Assembly (NCBI GenBank): GCA_047630275.1
Contig: JBLHVN010000001.1
Coordinates: 1,798,001 to 1,862,000 of the forward strand
Direction: 5' to 3'
From: GCA-2720865 sp047630275
GTDB taxonomy: Bacteria > Bdellovibrionota > Bacteriovoracia > Bacteriovoracales > Bacteriovoracaceae
DNA: 64,000 bases
Positions 1 to 8,101 of the stretch are shown here, piece by piece (within the stretch, counting starts at the first letter, position 1; each line of letters starts with the position of its first letter). The notes below the pieces were generated by a model. It was not told the DNA's origin. It worked only from the letters and a program-made list of their open reading frames with translations, and did not search any database. Made by a program: the position numbers and the translations under genes.

Positions 1-2198
1 TCTCTGCAAATGACATAAAAGTGGCCGTTGTTCTCCAGGAAATGATCTGCCCTGAGAAATCCGGCGTCCTCTTCACATGTGATCCCATTAACGAAGACCC
101 TGAACATCTTTTAATCAACTCGGTCTACGGGGTTGGAGAAGGCCTAGTCTCTGGGCTTTTTGATGCTGATAATTATAAGATAAACAAAGAGAGTAAAAAG
201 GTTGTCGAGCAAGAGATCACCGACAAGCCAAAGATGCTAGTTCAAGACATTGAAAAGCAAGAGCCAAAAGAAGTCGATGTTGAGCCAGCCCTTGTTAATA
301 CCAGCTCTTTAAGTGAATCAGAGTTAAAAGATTTAGCGGATTTAAGTGAAACAATTGAAGACCTCTATCGCTTTCCTCAAGACGTTGAATGGGCCATCGC
401 AGATGGGGAGCTCTATCTTCTCCAGTCCAGACCCGTCACAACTGAAGTAAAGTCAGGAAAAGGGCGACTCTTTGTATGGGATAACTCTAATATTGTTGAA
501 TCCTACGGCGGCATAACAATGCCTCTCACCTTTGGATTTGCTCATTATGTTTATCATCAAGTCTATGTACAGTTTTGCGAAATTCTTTTAGTTCCCGCAA
601 AACAGATCAGGCAAATGGATCATTTTCTTAAAGACATGCTTGGGCTCTTTTACGGAAGGGTTTATTACAACCTTCTCAACTGGTACAAACTAACCTCTAT
701 CCTCCCAGGCTATAAATACAATAGAGGCTTTATGGAAACCATGATGGGAACAGACGAAGCCCTTCAGGATGAAATCGCAGAAAGGGTAAAACCGCCTAGC
801 TTTCATCATACCTTTGGAGCAACGTTAAGAAGATTTATTGTAGGCTTTAAGTTCCTCTATTTTCACTACAGAATCCAATCTGTCGTTGATGATTTTCTCT
901 CTTATTTTTACAAGAAATATAATGAATTCAGAAAGCTTAACTTTGATCATATGCCAGCGGATGAGATCTATGAGCATTATCAAGAAATGGAAAAGCAAAT
1001 GCTTTGGAAATGGCATGCGCCCATCATTAATGACTTTCTAACCATGGTTCATTACGGGATCTTTAAAAAATTAACAGAAAAATGGCTCCATCACTTAGGG
1101 GATTCATTTCATAATGACCTCCTTGCCGGCAATGGCAACCTTGAATCAGCAGAGCCCACTAAACGCCTAATCATCATGTCAGGAAAGGTCTCTAAGATTG
1201 GAGGTCTAAAGAAAATCATTCTTGAAACGCCTAACGCCGATTGCCTAGAGAGCCTCAATCAAAGTGAATATCAAGATTTTTATAACGAGGTAAAAGAGTA
1301 CATAGACCTCTTTGGCTTTCGTTGCATGAGTGAGATGAAGCTCGAACAAAAAGACCTTCATCAAGACCCCTCTTTGCTCTTTGTCTTTCTAAAGAACCTT
1401 ATTAACGCCGGTCAAACGGATCTTGAAGTCTTTGAAAAGCGCGAAAAAGAAATCAAGGAAAATGCCGAGGCCTTACTCAATCAAAACATTAGTGGTTTTA
1501 GAAAGATCATCTATAGCTGGTCTTTGAAGCATGCCAGGCGCGCTGTGATGAACAGGGAAAACACCAGGTTTTGCCGCACAAGAGTCTACGGTATAGTAAG
1601 GTCAATGTTTTATGGAATCGGTAGAGACTACACCGCTAGAAAGATCATCGATGCCAAAGAAGATATCTTTTATTTAAACCTTGAAGAACTTAAAGGCTCA
1701 ATGGATGGAACTCTTACCACCCAAGACCTAAAGTCTATTATCAACGAAAGACGCAAGCAATACGACGCCTATGGAGAAGGAGAAGAGCCAGCTCCTAGGT
1801 TTTACACTAGAGGACCTTGTTATTGGCAGAACCAACACTTTCCTGTTGAAGAACATGTTCTTGAAGATATTGAACTAGCTGAAAATCAAATGCGTGGCAT
1901 CCCTTGCTGCCCAGGAGATATTGAAGGCATTGTTAAAGTTATTCTTGATCCTAATGATGACATGGTTCTTAACGGCGAGATCCTCGTAACAAAGAGAACT
2001 GATCCAGGCTGGATTCCTCTCTACCCTTCAGCAAAGGCTCTCTTAGTTGAGCGTGGCGGATTGCTCTCTCACTCTGCAATTGTGGCGCGAGAGATGGGTC
2101 TTCCCACAATTGTTTCTATTAAAGGCTTAACTAAAAGATTAGAGACGGGGATGAAGATCAGGATGAATGGCGAAACAGGAATCATAGAGATCTTATAA
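1..2198 (+). CDS. PEP synthase/pyruvate-phosphate dikinase family protein, 5'-truncated by window edge
   Basis: The frame is open to the left edge, so the N-terminus lies outside; about 731 codons are visible. What remains is the end of an ATP-grasp PPDK_N domain (SGVLFTCDP, GVGEGLVSG, then FPQDVEWA and LYLLQSRPVTT closing it), a middle region of roughly 480 residues with no motif I recognise, and a C-terminal phosphohistidine swivel domain with GGLLSHSAIVARE. Its His is about 42 residues from the end. True PEP synthase has a PEP-binding TIM barrel after the swivel domain; here the protein simply ends. This order (ATP-grasp, central domain, C-terminal His domain) is that of rifampicin-phosphotransferase-like dikinases. 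The enzyme class is well supported. The substrate is unknown, and a gluconeogenic PpsA role is unlikely from the architecture. Confidence 0.85.
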   Translation, partial: SANDIKVAVVLQEMICPEKSGVLFTCDPINEDPEHLLINSVYGVGEGLVSGLFDADNYKINKESKKVVEQEITDKPKMLVQDIEKQEPKEVDVEPALVNTSSLSESELKDLADLSETIEDLYRFPQDVEWAIADGELYLLQSRPVTTEVKSGKGRLFVWDNSNIVESYGGITMPLTFGFAHYVYHQVYVQFCEILLVPAKQIRQMDHFLKDMLGLFYGRVYYNLLNWYKLTSILPGYKYNRGFMETMMGTDEALQDEIAERVKPPSFHHTFGATLRRFIVGFKFLYFHYRIQSVVDDFLSYFYKKYNEFRKLNFDHMPADEIYEHYQEMEKQMLWKWHAPIINDFLTMVHYGIFKKLTEKWLHHLGDSFHNDLLAGNGNLESAEPTKRLIIMSGKVSKIGGLKKIILETPNADCLESLNQSEYQDFYNEVKEYIDLFGFRCMSEMKLEQKDLHQDPSLLFVFLKNLINAGQTDLEVFEKREKEIKENAEALLNQNISGFRKIIYSWSLKHARRAVMNRENTRFCRTRVYGIVRSMFYGIGRDYTARKIIDAKEDIFYLNLEELKGSMDGTLTTQDLKSIINERRKQYDAYGEGEEPAPRFYTRGPCYWQNQHFPVEEHVLEDIELAENQMRGIPCCPGDIEGIVKVILDPNDDMVLNGEILVTKRTDPGWIPLYPSAKALLVERGGLLSHSAIVAREMGLPTIVSIKGLTKRLETGMKIRMNGETGIIEIL

Positions 2199-2201
2199 AA
2201 A

Positions 2202-2221
2202 AGGGAGGCATAAGCCTCCCT
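2202..2221. terminator. Bidirectional hairpin terminator between converging genes
   Basis: AGGGAGGC and GCCTCCCT form a perfect 8-bp stem around the loop ATAA. It starts 4 nt after the dikinase stop and ends 9 nt before the asnB stop. An A-run precedes it on the plus strand, which is a T-run for asnB transcription, so it suits the minus-strand gene best and may serve both. Confidence 0.75.
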
Positions 2222-2229
2222 AAAGAAAA

Positions 2230-3906
2230 TTATAGTGCAACCTCAAGGAGGTCCCCTTCAAGGGCCTCCATCTCATCTCTCTCAGCTTTTTTACTCGCCA
2301 CCCCACTACCATGATAAGTCTGACTGTGAGCTGCGTTGGCCCGTCCTGAGGGGTCAATATCATAGTCTTGCCAACGAGGAATCCATCTTTTGACAAGTTT
2401 AACCATAGACTTGTTCTTGAAGATTGAAGCGTAGATCTTTCTATAAAGAAAAGCTTCCTTTGTTAGAGGTGTATTGTGGGGAAAGAGTTTTTCTCTTTTT
2501 GCAAATTCAATATCACTAACACATTCTTCAGCAAACTCTTTTAGTGAATCAACCCATGAATAACCAACTCCATCAGAGAATTGCTCTTTTTGCCTCCATA
2601 GAATTGTATCAGGGAGGTAGGGATCATCCGGCGTATCAAAGGCCTTACGAAGAACATGCTTTTCCATCTTCTCACCTGGCCTTATCACCTTTAACTCCGG
2701 ATCAAGGCTCATAACCTCATCAAGAAATTCTAAGTCTAAAAAAGGAACCCTGGCCTCTACACCAGCTCCCATCGTTGAGCGGTCTGCCCTTTGAACATCA
2801 GATGTGTGAAGCCTCTTAACTCTTCTTACTGACTCTTCGTGAAACTCAGAACTCGTAGGCGCGTTACCAAAGTAAAGATAACCACCAAACATTTCATCAG
2901 CGCCTTCTCCGGAGAGGACAACCTTTACACCTTGCTCTCTAATATATTTTGTCATGATGTACATAGGTGTACTTGCCCTGATGGTAGTAACATCATAAGT
3001 CTCTACCTTTTCTATAAGCTCTTTCATGTAAGCGATACCTTCTTCAACAGTATAGGTAATCTCATGGTGTTCAGTTCCTAAAAAATCGGCCACTTCACGG
3101 GCCTTAACTAAATCTTTACTGTCTTTATTTAATCCAATCGAAAAACTCTTAACAGTGCGTCCTTGTTTTTTTAATTCACGGGCCACAATGGAAGAGACAA
3201 GTGAAGAGTCTAAGCCCCCAGAGAGCAAGACCCCAACGGGCACATCACTCATCAATCTTTTTGTGCAAGCTTTTGTTAAAAGTTCTCTGATCTTTGAGGC
3301 ATCTTTTGTAGGCTTCTCCTCACCAGTCCACCATTTAGGAGCGTAGTAACGGACAAAGCCTTCTTCTTTGGTATAATAATGCCCAACAGGAAAGCTCTCA
3401 ACGGTTTCGCAGATATCTTCAAGTGACTTTGCCTCACTTGCAAACCAAAGTGCCCCTTCTTGGTCTGCCCCAAAGAACAAGGGCTTCACACCAATAGGGT
3501 CTCTAGCGACTAAGATTTTATCTTTATGAGAGATGATAAAAGCAAAGACACCATCAAGTTCTTTTACGATGCTAACCCCTTTATCAAGGTATCCATGAAG
3601 GATGACCTCGCTGTCAGAGTGCCCTTGCCTTTTGTACTCGCGGCTTAATGAGGCCCTTAATTCTTTATGATTATAGATCTCTCCGTTATGAACCAGATAA
3701 CTTTCATCTTCACTCTTTATGGGCTGTTTTCCTGTCTTTAGATCAACAATAGAGAGCCGCTCATGACAGAGGATGGCCCCTGAGCTTGAAACAATATGAC
3801 CACTTTCATCTGGTCCTCTATGTGAGATTTTCTTTGAGGCCCTAAGGGCCTTTTCTAAAGTAGGTTGAACTTGGCTCGCCCCAAAAACTGCTAAAATACC
3901 ACACAT
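2230..3906 (-). CDS. asnB: Asparagine synthase (glutamine-hydrolysing)
   Basis: 558 residues, close to the 554 of Escherichia coli AsnB. It transfers the amide nitrogen of glutamine to aspartate with ATP, forming asparagine. The N-terminal Ntn glutaminase domain begins MCGI, so Cys2 is available as nucleophile once Met1 is removed. Further glutaminase motifs are HRGPDESG (about 29-36) and NGEIYNH (about 74-80). The C-terminal synthetase domain has the pyrophosphatase loop SGGLDSS at 229-235 and SGEGADEMFGGY further on. The ATG is preceded by AGGAGAG. It is monocistronic by spacing, converges on the dikinase gene and is divergent from a metalloprotease-like gene across a 303-bp region with symmetric elements. 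Because asnS is also present in this window, asparagine is probably charged directly onto tRNA-Asn. Confidence 0.95.
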   Translation of the reverse strand: MCGILAVFGASQVQPTLEKALRASKKISHRGPDESGHIVSSSGAILCHERLSIVDLKTGKQPIKSEDESYLVHNGEIYNHKELRASLSREYKRQGHSDSEVILHGYLDKGVSIVKELDGVFAFIISHKDKILVARDPIGVKPLFFGADQEGALWFASEAKSLEDICETVESFPVGHYYTKEEGFVRYYAPKWWTGEEKPTKDASKIRELLTKACTKRLMSDVPVGVLLSGGLDSSLVSSIVARELKKQGRTVKSFSIGLNKDSKDLVKAREVADFLGTEHHEITYTVEEGIAYMKELIEKVETYDVTTIRASTPMYIMTKYIREQGVKVVLSGEGADEMFGGYLYFGNAPTSSEFHEESVRRVKRLHTSDVQRADRSTMGAGVEARVPFLDLEFLDEVMSLDPELKVIRPGEKMEKHVLRKAFDTPDDPYLPDTILWRQKEQFSDGVGYSWVDSLKEFAEECVSDIEFAKREKLFPHNTPLTKEAFLYRKIYASIFKNKSMVKLVKRWIPRWQDYDIDPSGRANAAHSQTYHGSGVASKKAERDEMEALEGDLLEVAL

Positions 3907-4209
3907 AAAGACTCTCCTATTAGTAGGTATTCTCTATAAATACCCTAATTATGTTATCTATCCTACCTCTAATTCGGTATTTTATTGAAGGATATTTATA
4001 GATATGGTCAATTTTTTAACATATGTTAATTTGACCTCCTCTTAGGCACCTTAGTTTTGAGATAATTTAATGAAGAGCAATATAGTTAGAGATTCTTCAA
4101 TGGATTCTGTCTAATTCTTAGGCGCTTTAAGGGACCTATACAGTGAAATTGATTCTAAAAGGCTTGAAAGCCATGAAATTGAAGGCATAGGACTTGCAGA
4201 TAAAGCCAT
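3907..4209. promoter_or_regulatory. Divergent intergenic region with dyad-symmetric candidate operators
   Basis: This 303-bp stretch lies between the starts of asnB (minus) and the metalloprotease-like gene (plus) and holds no convincing gene. Two symmetric elements stand out. First, TCTATAAATA (3933-3942) and TATTTATAGA (3993-4002) form an exact 10-bp inverted pair 50 bp apart. Second, an AT-rich dyad at 4006-4036 has TTAACATATGTTAA (4016-4029) flanked by GGTCAA and TTGACC. A smaller hairpin GGTATT/AATACC (3926-3944) would lie in the asnB leader. I could not assign a clear -35/-10 pair for either gene. An operator function is inferred from the symmetry only. Confidence 0.4.
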
Positions 4210-4923
4210 ATGAAACTTATCTTCAAAACGCTCTTAGCAACACTACTTTGCCTCCTTATCCCTACCCTTCTCTTTGCTGGGAATAAAAAGGTTCAGCTCA
4301 CTGATAAACAGATTGCGACTTTAAAAGAAGTTACTTCAAGGATCATTAAAAGATCTATGCCCTCATTAGATAACGACGTTAATAATAGATCTAGAAAATA
4401 TAAGTTAAAGTTTTATTCCATCAAGAAGTCTAAGTACTTTCTAGAATCAAACTTCACTTTAGGAAGGCTTTTCTTTGGAATCCCTAAGTATAGAATTGGT
4501 GTTAACCCCATGATCTTTGATAAAGGAATTAGTGACCTTGCCCTAGAGGCCGTCCTGGTTCATGAGCTAGTTCACTCTAGAGATTATTATAATGGTTCCA
4601 CCATAAGATCCATCATTCCTATAGGCTTCAAGGTTTCTAGAAAGAAAAGCCGTGCTCAGTATGAAAGAAAGACTGATCTTCAAACCTTAATGCTAGGCTA
4701 CGGAGAGGGACTTTTGGCCTATAAAGCATTTCAATACCCCCTTCTCAATGAAGAGGAATTAAAAACCAAGAGGAGAGAATATCTTACTCCTGAAGAAATT
4801 AAGTTCATCCTCTCCATAAAAGATGAGCATCCAAAACTTATCAAAAAATGGCTAAAGTCTAAGATTCCTGTTAATTTAGAAAAGTTCAAAGAAGAATTTG
4901 ATAAATTTAAAAAATCTCAGTAG
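4210..4923 (+). CDS. Exported HExxH metallopeptidase-like protein
   Basis: 237 residues with a Sec signal peptide (Lys-rich start, hydrophobic stretch, likely cleavage after LLFAG). HELVH at 118-122 is a zinc-binding HExxH motif, and YERKTD at 151-156 supplies an ExxxD of the kind that carries the third ligand in gluzincins. I do not recognise the wider family, so peptidase activity is inferred from these motifs. The C-terminus is lysine-rich and helical. It is 9 bp upstream of the methyltransferase gene in the same orientation, so the two are probably one transcript. The Shine-Dalgarno is weak; GATAAA lies 5 nt before the ATG. Confidence 0.7.
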   Translation: MKLIFKTLLATLLCLLIPTLLFAGNKKVQLTDKQIATLKEVTSRIIKRSMPSLDNDVNNRSRKYKLKFYSIKKSKYFLESNFTLGRLFFGIPKYRIGVNPMIFDKGISDLALEAVLVHELVHSRDYYNGSTIRSIIPIGFKVSRKKSRAQYERKTDLQTLMLGYGEGLLAYKAFQYPLLNEEELKTKRREYLTPEEIKFILSIKDEHPKLIKKWLKSKIPVNLEKFKEEFDKFKKSQ

Positions 4924-4932
4924 GAATTCAGC

Positions 4933-5595
4933 ATGAAAAAAGAATTTTGGTTAGACAAGTGGACAGAGAACTCCATAGGCTTTCATCAATCTAGTTACCA
5001 CCCTCTCCTTGTAAAACATTTTAAAGAATTAGAATCAAAAGAGCTAGAAAAGCTCGTCCTCGTCCCTCTTTGTGGCAAGACCTTAGATATGATCTTTCTC
5101 AAGGAGCAAGGCTACAAAGTCATAGGTTCTGAATTTTCAGAAGTGGCCTGTCATGATTTCTTCGTAGAGAACAAGATAGATTTTAAGACTAAGACTGAAG
5201 GAGATTTTAAGGTCTTTGAAAGTGAAATGATCACTCTTTACTGCGGTGATTATTTTAAATTAAAGCTTCCTAAAAAAGCATCCTTTCTATACGACAGGGC
5301 TGCCATCGTGGCCTTAGACCCTAAAGATAGACAAAGGTACGCTAAAAAGCATGCTGAGCTCTTGGCCCCCAAAGCAAAGGCCATGGTGCTTTGTTTTGAA
5401 TATGATCAATCCCTCTGTAGTGGTCCTCCTTTTTCAGTTGAGGAGTATTTTGTAAGAGAGTATTTTGAAGCTGACTTTGATATTGAGTTAATTGAAGATG
5501 GAGAAGTACAGATACAAAACCCTCGCATGATAGATGCCGGTCTTTCTACTGCTTCTCAAAAAGCTTACCTCTTAAATAGGAAAGCCGCTCAATGA
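4933..5595 (+). CDS. tpm: Thiopurine S-methyltransferase-like SAM-dependent methyltransferase
   Basis: 220 residues, the usual length for bacterial Tpm (about 218). The N-terminus has FWLDKWTENSIGFHQS, typical of the family (Trp and His near the substrate pocket). VLVPLCGKTLDM is the SAM-binding motif I with the family's PLCGK signature, VIGSEFSE follows, and LYDRAAIVALDP corresponds to the conserved D-R-x-A segment. In other bacteria the enzyme methylates thiopurines, tellurite or selenite; which of these applies here is not shown by the sequence. The stop codon is inside the downstream hairpin. It is probably cotranscribed with the metalloprotease-like gene just upstream, a pairing with no obvious metabolic logic. 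Confidence 0.85.
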   Translation: MKKEFWLDKWTENSIGFHQSSYHPLLVKHFKELESKELEKLVLVPLCGKTLDMIFLKEQGYKVIGSEFSEVACHDFFVENKIDFKTKTEGDFKVFESEMITLYCGDYFKLKLPKKASFLYDRAAIVALDPKDRQRYAKKHAELLAPKAKAMVLCFEYDQSLCSGPPFSVEEYFVREYFEADFDIELIEDGEVQIQNPRMIDAGLSTASQKAYLLNRKAAQ

Positions 5596-5600
5596 GCGGC
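5584..5600. terminator. Hairpin overlapping the tpm stop codon
   Basis: GCCGCTC and GAGCGGC pair over a 3-nt loop. The tpm stop TGA lies across the loop and the first bases of the 3' arm, and TCTCTT follows. It is a probable terminator for tpm and perhaps also for the converging subtilase gene. Confidence 0.5.
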
Positions 5601-5642
5601 TCTCTTATGATCTTAAATTTCTGTCACATTGATTTTAAAGCA

Positions 5643-6995
5643 TTACTTTAAAACAAATGGGCTAGGCATCGGCAATACATAACCTTCGTACAGAGCTCCA
5701 TCCTTGGAAAGACCTTTTTCCTCATCCGTGGCCTTGATTTGCTTATGAGATAACTCAATAGCTTCATCAAGATTCATCTTAAGTGTATTTTCTGCAGCTT
5801 GAACTGCACGGTCCATATTTACGTCCCCACCTGCTTTCACAGATGAATCATAACTACGCCTCTTATCAACAGTTTTCATGATGATATTCTTGATTTGAAC
5901 CGCCATAAGATCCTTGTTTGTTTCAGAGATCTTAGCAGCTATATTGGCTACGTAAGGAGCCGCTTGCGAAGTTCCTGAGACCTTTAGGTACATATTATCT
6001 GGAACCGTTGAATTGATAGCGACACCAGGAGCAGCAACATCTACTGTGTTTTTTCCATAGTTAGAAAAACCAGCAAGTTTTCCAGCACCAATAGTAGCAG
6101 CAACAGAGATTACGTTGTCTGCGTCAATATTTGTTGGGAAAGATCCGTACTCATCATTTGAAAGACCGTCGTTACCAGCTGCGAATACAAAAAGAGTATT
6201 GCGAGCTTCGCCTACAAAGTGAAGTCCTTCTTTATTAAGAGTTCCTAGGAAGTGCTTAGCAACTTCAACGATTTCTTCTTCAGTTAATTTAAATGGTCCA
6301 CCGATAAGTTCAGCAATCATTCTCGCTTGTGGATAACCAGTACCAAAAGATCCGTTGGCCACTCTAGCTTTATGAGAATTAACATAAGCTGCAATCTCAC
6401 TCATCTGAGTGATCTGCGCCTTGGCCAATTGACCTAGAGCTAATTTAGCAAGAGTTAGTCCAAGACCTTTTTGAGAAGCGGCCATTTCAATTTCTTTTTG
6501 ACCAGGAAGAGCAACTTCAGTTGGGATTAACTTAACAGAGAGAATCTTTGCCGTTGGGTTGTTAGCAACAGTAATACCAGCTACGTGAGTTCCGTGCATG
6601 AAGTTTCCATAAACCTGAATTGATTTTAAGAATTCTTGCTCACCAAGTTTAGTCTTAATCCATTCTCTTTCTTCTTCAGTAATAGTTCCGTAAAAAGACT
6701 TAGCTTGAAGTGCGAAGAATTTACGGATGTCTGGAGTTAGAGAGTTTCTGTACTTTGGATCGATGACAAGATTGTTTCCTTCAGCGAAGTTCCATCCGTA
6801 GATGTCATCTTGATAACCATTTTGATCTTCATCACGGTCATTAGAGATTTCACCCTCAATTGGGTTGATCCATAGGCTAGCTAAAAGATCTTTGTGAAGA
6901 GTATCAGTTCCAGAATCGATAACTGCGAGAGTCGTCGCCTGGGCCATAGCACTAACTAAAAATGCTGTGGCTAAAAGTGTTTTTATAAGTTTCAT
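5643..6995 (-). CDS. Exported subtilisin-family (S8) serine protease lacking a propeptide
   Basis: About 450 residues from the ATG that follows AAGGAGG; an upstream in-frame TTG would place that ribosome-binding site inside the gene, so the ATG is preferred. A signal peptide ending MAQA is followed almost at once by the catalytic-Asp motif AVIDSGTD. The I9-type prodomain that assists folding of most exported subtilases is therefore missing. After the Asp comes a calcium-type acidic stretch (NDRDEDQNGYQDD), then an insertion of about 60 residues before the catalytic-His motif HGTHVAG. The oxyanion region VFAAGNDG and the catalytic-Ser motif SGTSQAAP follow. It is monocistronic and divergent from the hydroxyacid dehydrogenase. 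A role in degrading prey or medium protein is plausible but inferred. Confidence 0.88.
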   Translation of the reverse strand: MKLIKTLLATAFLVSAMAQATTLAVIDSGTDTLHKDLLASLWINPIEGEISNDRDEDQNGYQDDIYGWNFAEGNNLVIDPKYRNSLTPDIRKFFALQAKSFYGTITEEEREWIKTKLGEQEFLKSIQVYGNFMHGTHVAGITVANNPTAKILSVKLIPTEVALPGQKEIEMAASQKGLGLTLAKLALGQLAKAQITQMSEIAAYVNSHKARVANGSFGTGYPQARMIAELIGGPFKLTEEEIVEVAKHFLGTLNKEGLHFVGEARNTLFVFAAGNDGLSNDEYGSFPTNIDADNVISVAATIGAGKLAGFSNYGKNTVDVAAPGVAINSTVPDNMYLKVSGTSQAAPYVANIAAKISETNKDLMAVQIKNIIMKTVDKRRSYDSSVKAGGDVNMDRAVQAAENTLKMNLDEAIELSHKQIKATDEEKGLSKDGALYEGYVLPMPSPFVLK

Positions 6996-7135
6996 TTTGC
7001 CTCCTTGCAAAGGTGGCCTCTTTAGAGACCGAGCGTTTTAAACAATAATTAAGATGTGAAATTAAACGCCGCTATAGAGAGAAGGTCCAAGGATTGTTTC
7101 TTTCTTTTTCTGTCACTAAAAGGCTAAACTAAAGC

Positions 7136-8101
7136 ATGGAAAAACAAAAAATTTATGTAACTGAAAACATCCCCTCAATAGGCCTTGATCTCTTACGCTC
7201 TGAGGGCATAGAAGTTGAAGTTTGGGGCTATGATAACCCTGTAAGCTCTGAAGAGCTTAAAATGCTCCTCAAGGACTGTGACGGTCTTATAAGCATGCTT
7301 AGTCACAAGATAGACAAAGATCTAATCGAACACTGCCCAAGACTAAAGGTCATCTCTAATTACGCAGTTGGTTACAATAATATTGATATTGAAGCGGCCA
7401 CTAAGAACTCTGTCGCAGTGGGAAACACTCCCGACGTCCTAACTGAAGCCACCGCCGACTTGGCCATGGCCCTCCTGCTTTCACTTTCAAGAAGAATACG
7501 AGAATCAAACTATAGTGTTCATGAAGGTCATTGGGAAAAGTGGGAGCCCTTAGGCTTTCTTGGTAAAAGCCTTAATGGAAAAACCTTAGGGGTCATAGGC
7601 CTTGGGCGCATAGGCATGGCCTTCGCTAAACGCTGCACAGATGGCTTTGGCATGAAGCTTATTCATTATTCAAGATCAGAGAAAGAGGGCTTTCATAAGA
7701 CTTCTTTAGACACTCTTCTCAAAGAAAGCGATGTCATTAGTCTTCATTGCCCTCTAACAGATGAAACCAATCAGCTTCTCAATTATGAAAGATTAAAACT
7801 AACAAAGAAAGATTGCATCTTGATCAACACGGCCCGCGGTGAAGTTATTGTTCAAGATGATTTAATTAAGATTTTAAAAGAAGATCATTTCTTTGGAGTA
7901 GGCCTAGACGTTACGGCCCCAGAACCCATCGACCCCAACTCTCCCTTGTTAGGTATTCAAAGAGTTCTTATCACCCCTCATATAGGGAGCGCTGATATTG
8001 AAACAAGAGATGCCATGAGTTTGTTAACGGCTAAAAATATTCTAGCAGGGCTTAACAAAGAGCCACTACCAGCTTTTGTGAACCCTGAGGCCTGGAGCTA
8101 A
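7136..8101 (+). CDS. D-isomer-specific 2-hydroxyacid dehydrogenase (glyoxylate/hydroxypyruvate reductase type)
   Basis: 321 residues, a typical length. It reduces a 2-keto acid with NAD(P)H; glyoxylate or hydroxypyruvate is the likely class of substrate because DVLTEATADLAMALLL is characteristic of that subgroup. The Rossmann motif is GLGRIG. Catalytic positions are visible as INTARGEV (Arg), the Glu in LDVTAPEPID and the His in ITPHIGSA. There is no Shine-Dalgarno; TTGTTT (7094-7099) and TAAAAG (7117-7122) are 17 bp apart and would start transcription only a few bases before the ATG. The last 36 bp overlap, tail to tail, the end of the next subtilase gene. Confidence 0.88.
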   Translation: MEKQKIYVTENIPSIGLDLLRSEGIEVEVWGYDNPVSSEELKMLLKDCDGLISMLSHKIDKDLIEHCPRLKVISNYAVGYNNIDIEAATKNSVAVGNTPDVLTEATADLAMALLLSLSRRIRESNYSVHEGHWEKWEPLGFLGKSLNGKTLGVIGLGRIGMAFAKRCTDGFGMKLIHYSRSEKEGFHKTSLDTLLKESDVISLHCPLTDETNQLLNYERLKLTKKDCILINTARGEVIVQDDLIKILKEDHFFGVGLDVTAPEPIDPNSPLLGIQRVLITPHIGSADIETRDAMSLLTAKNILAGLNKEPLPAFVNPEAWS

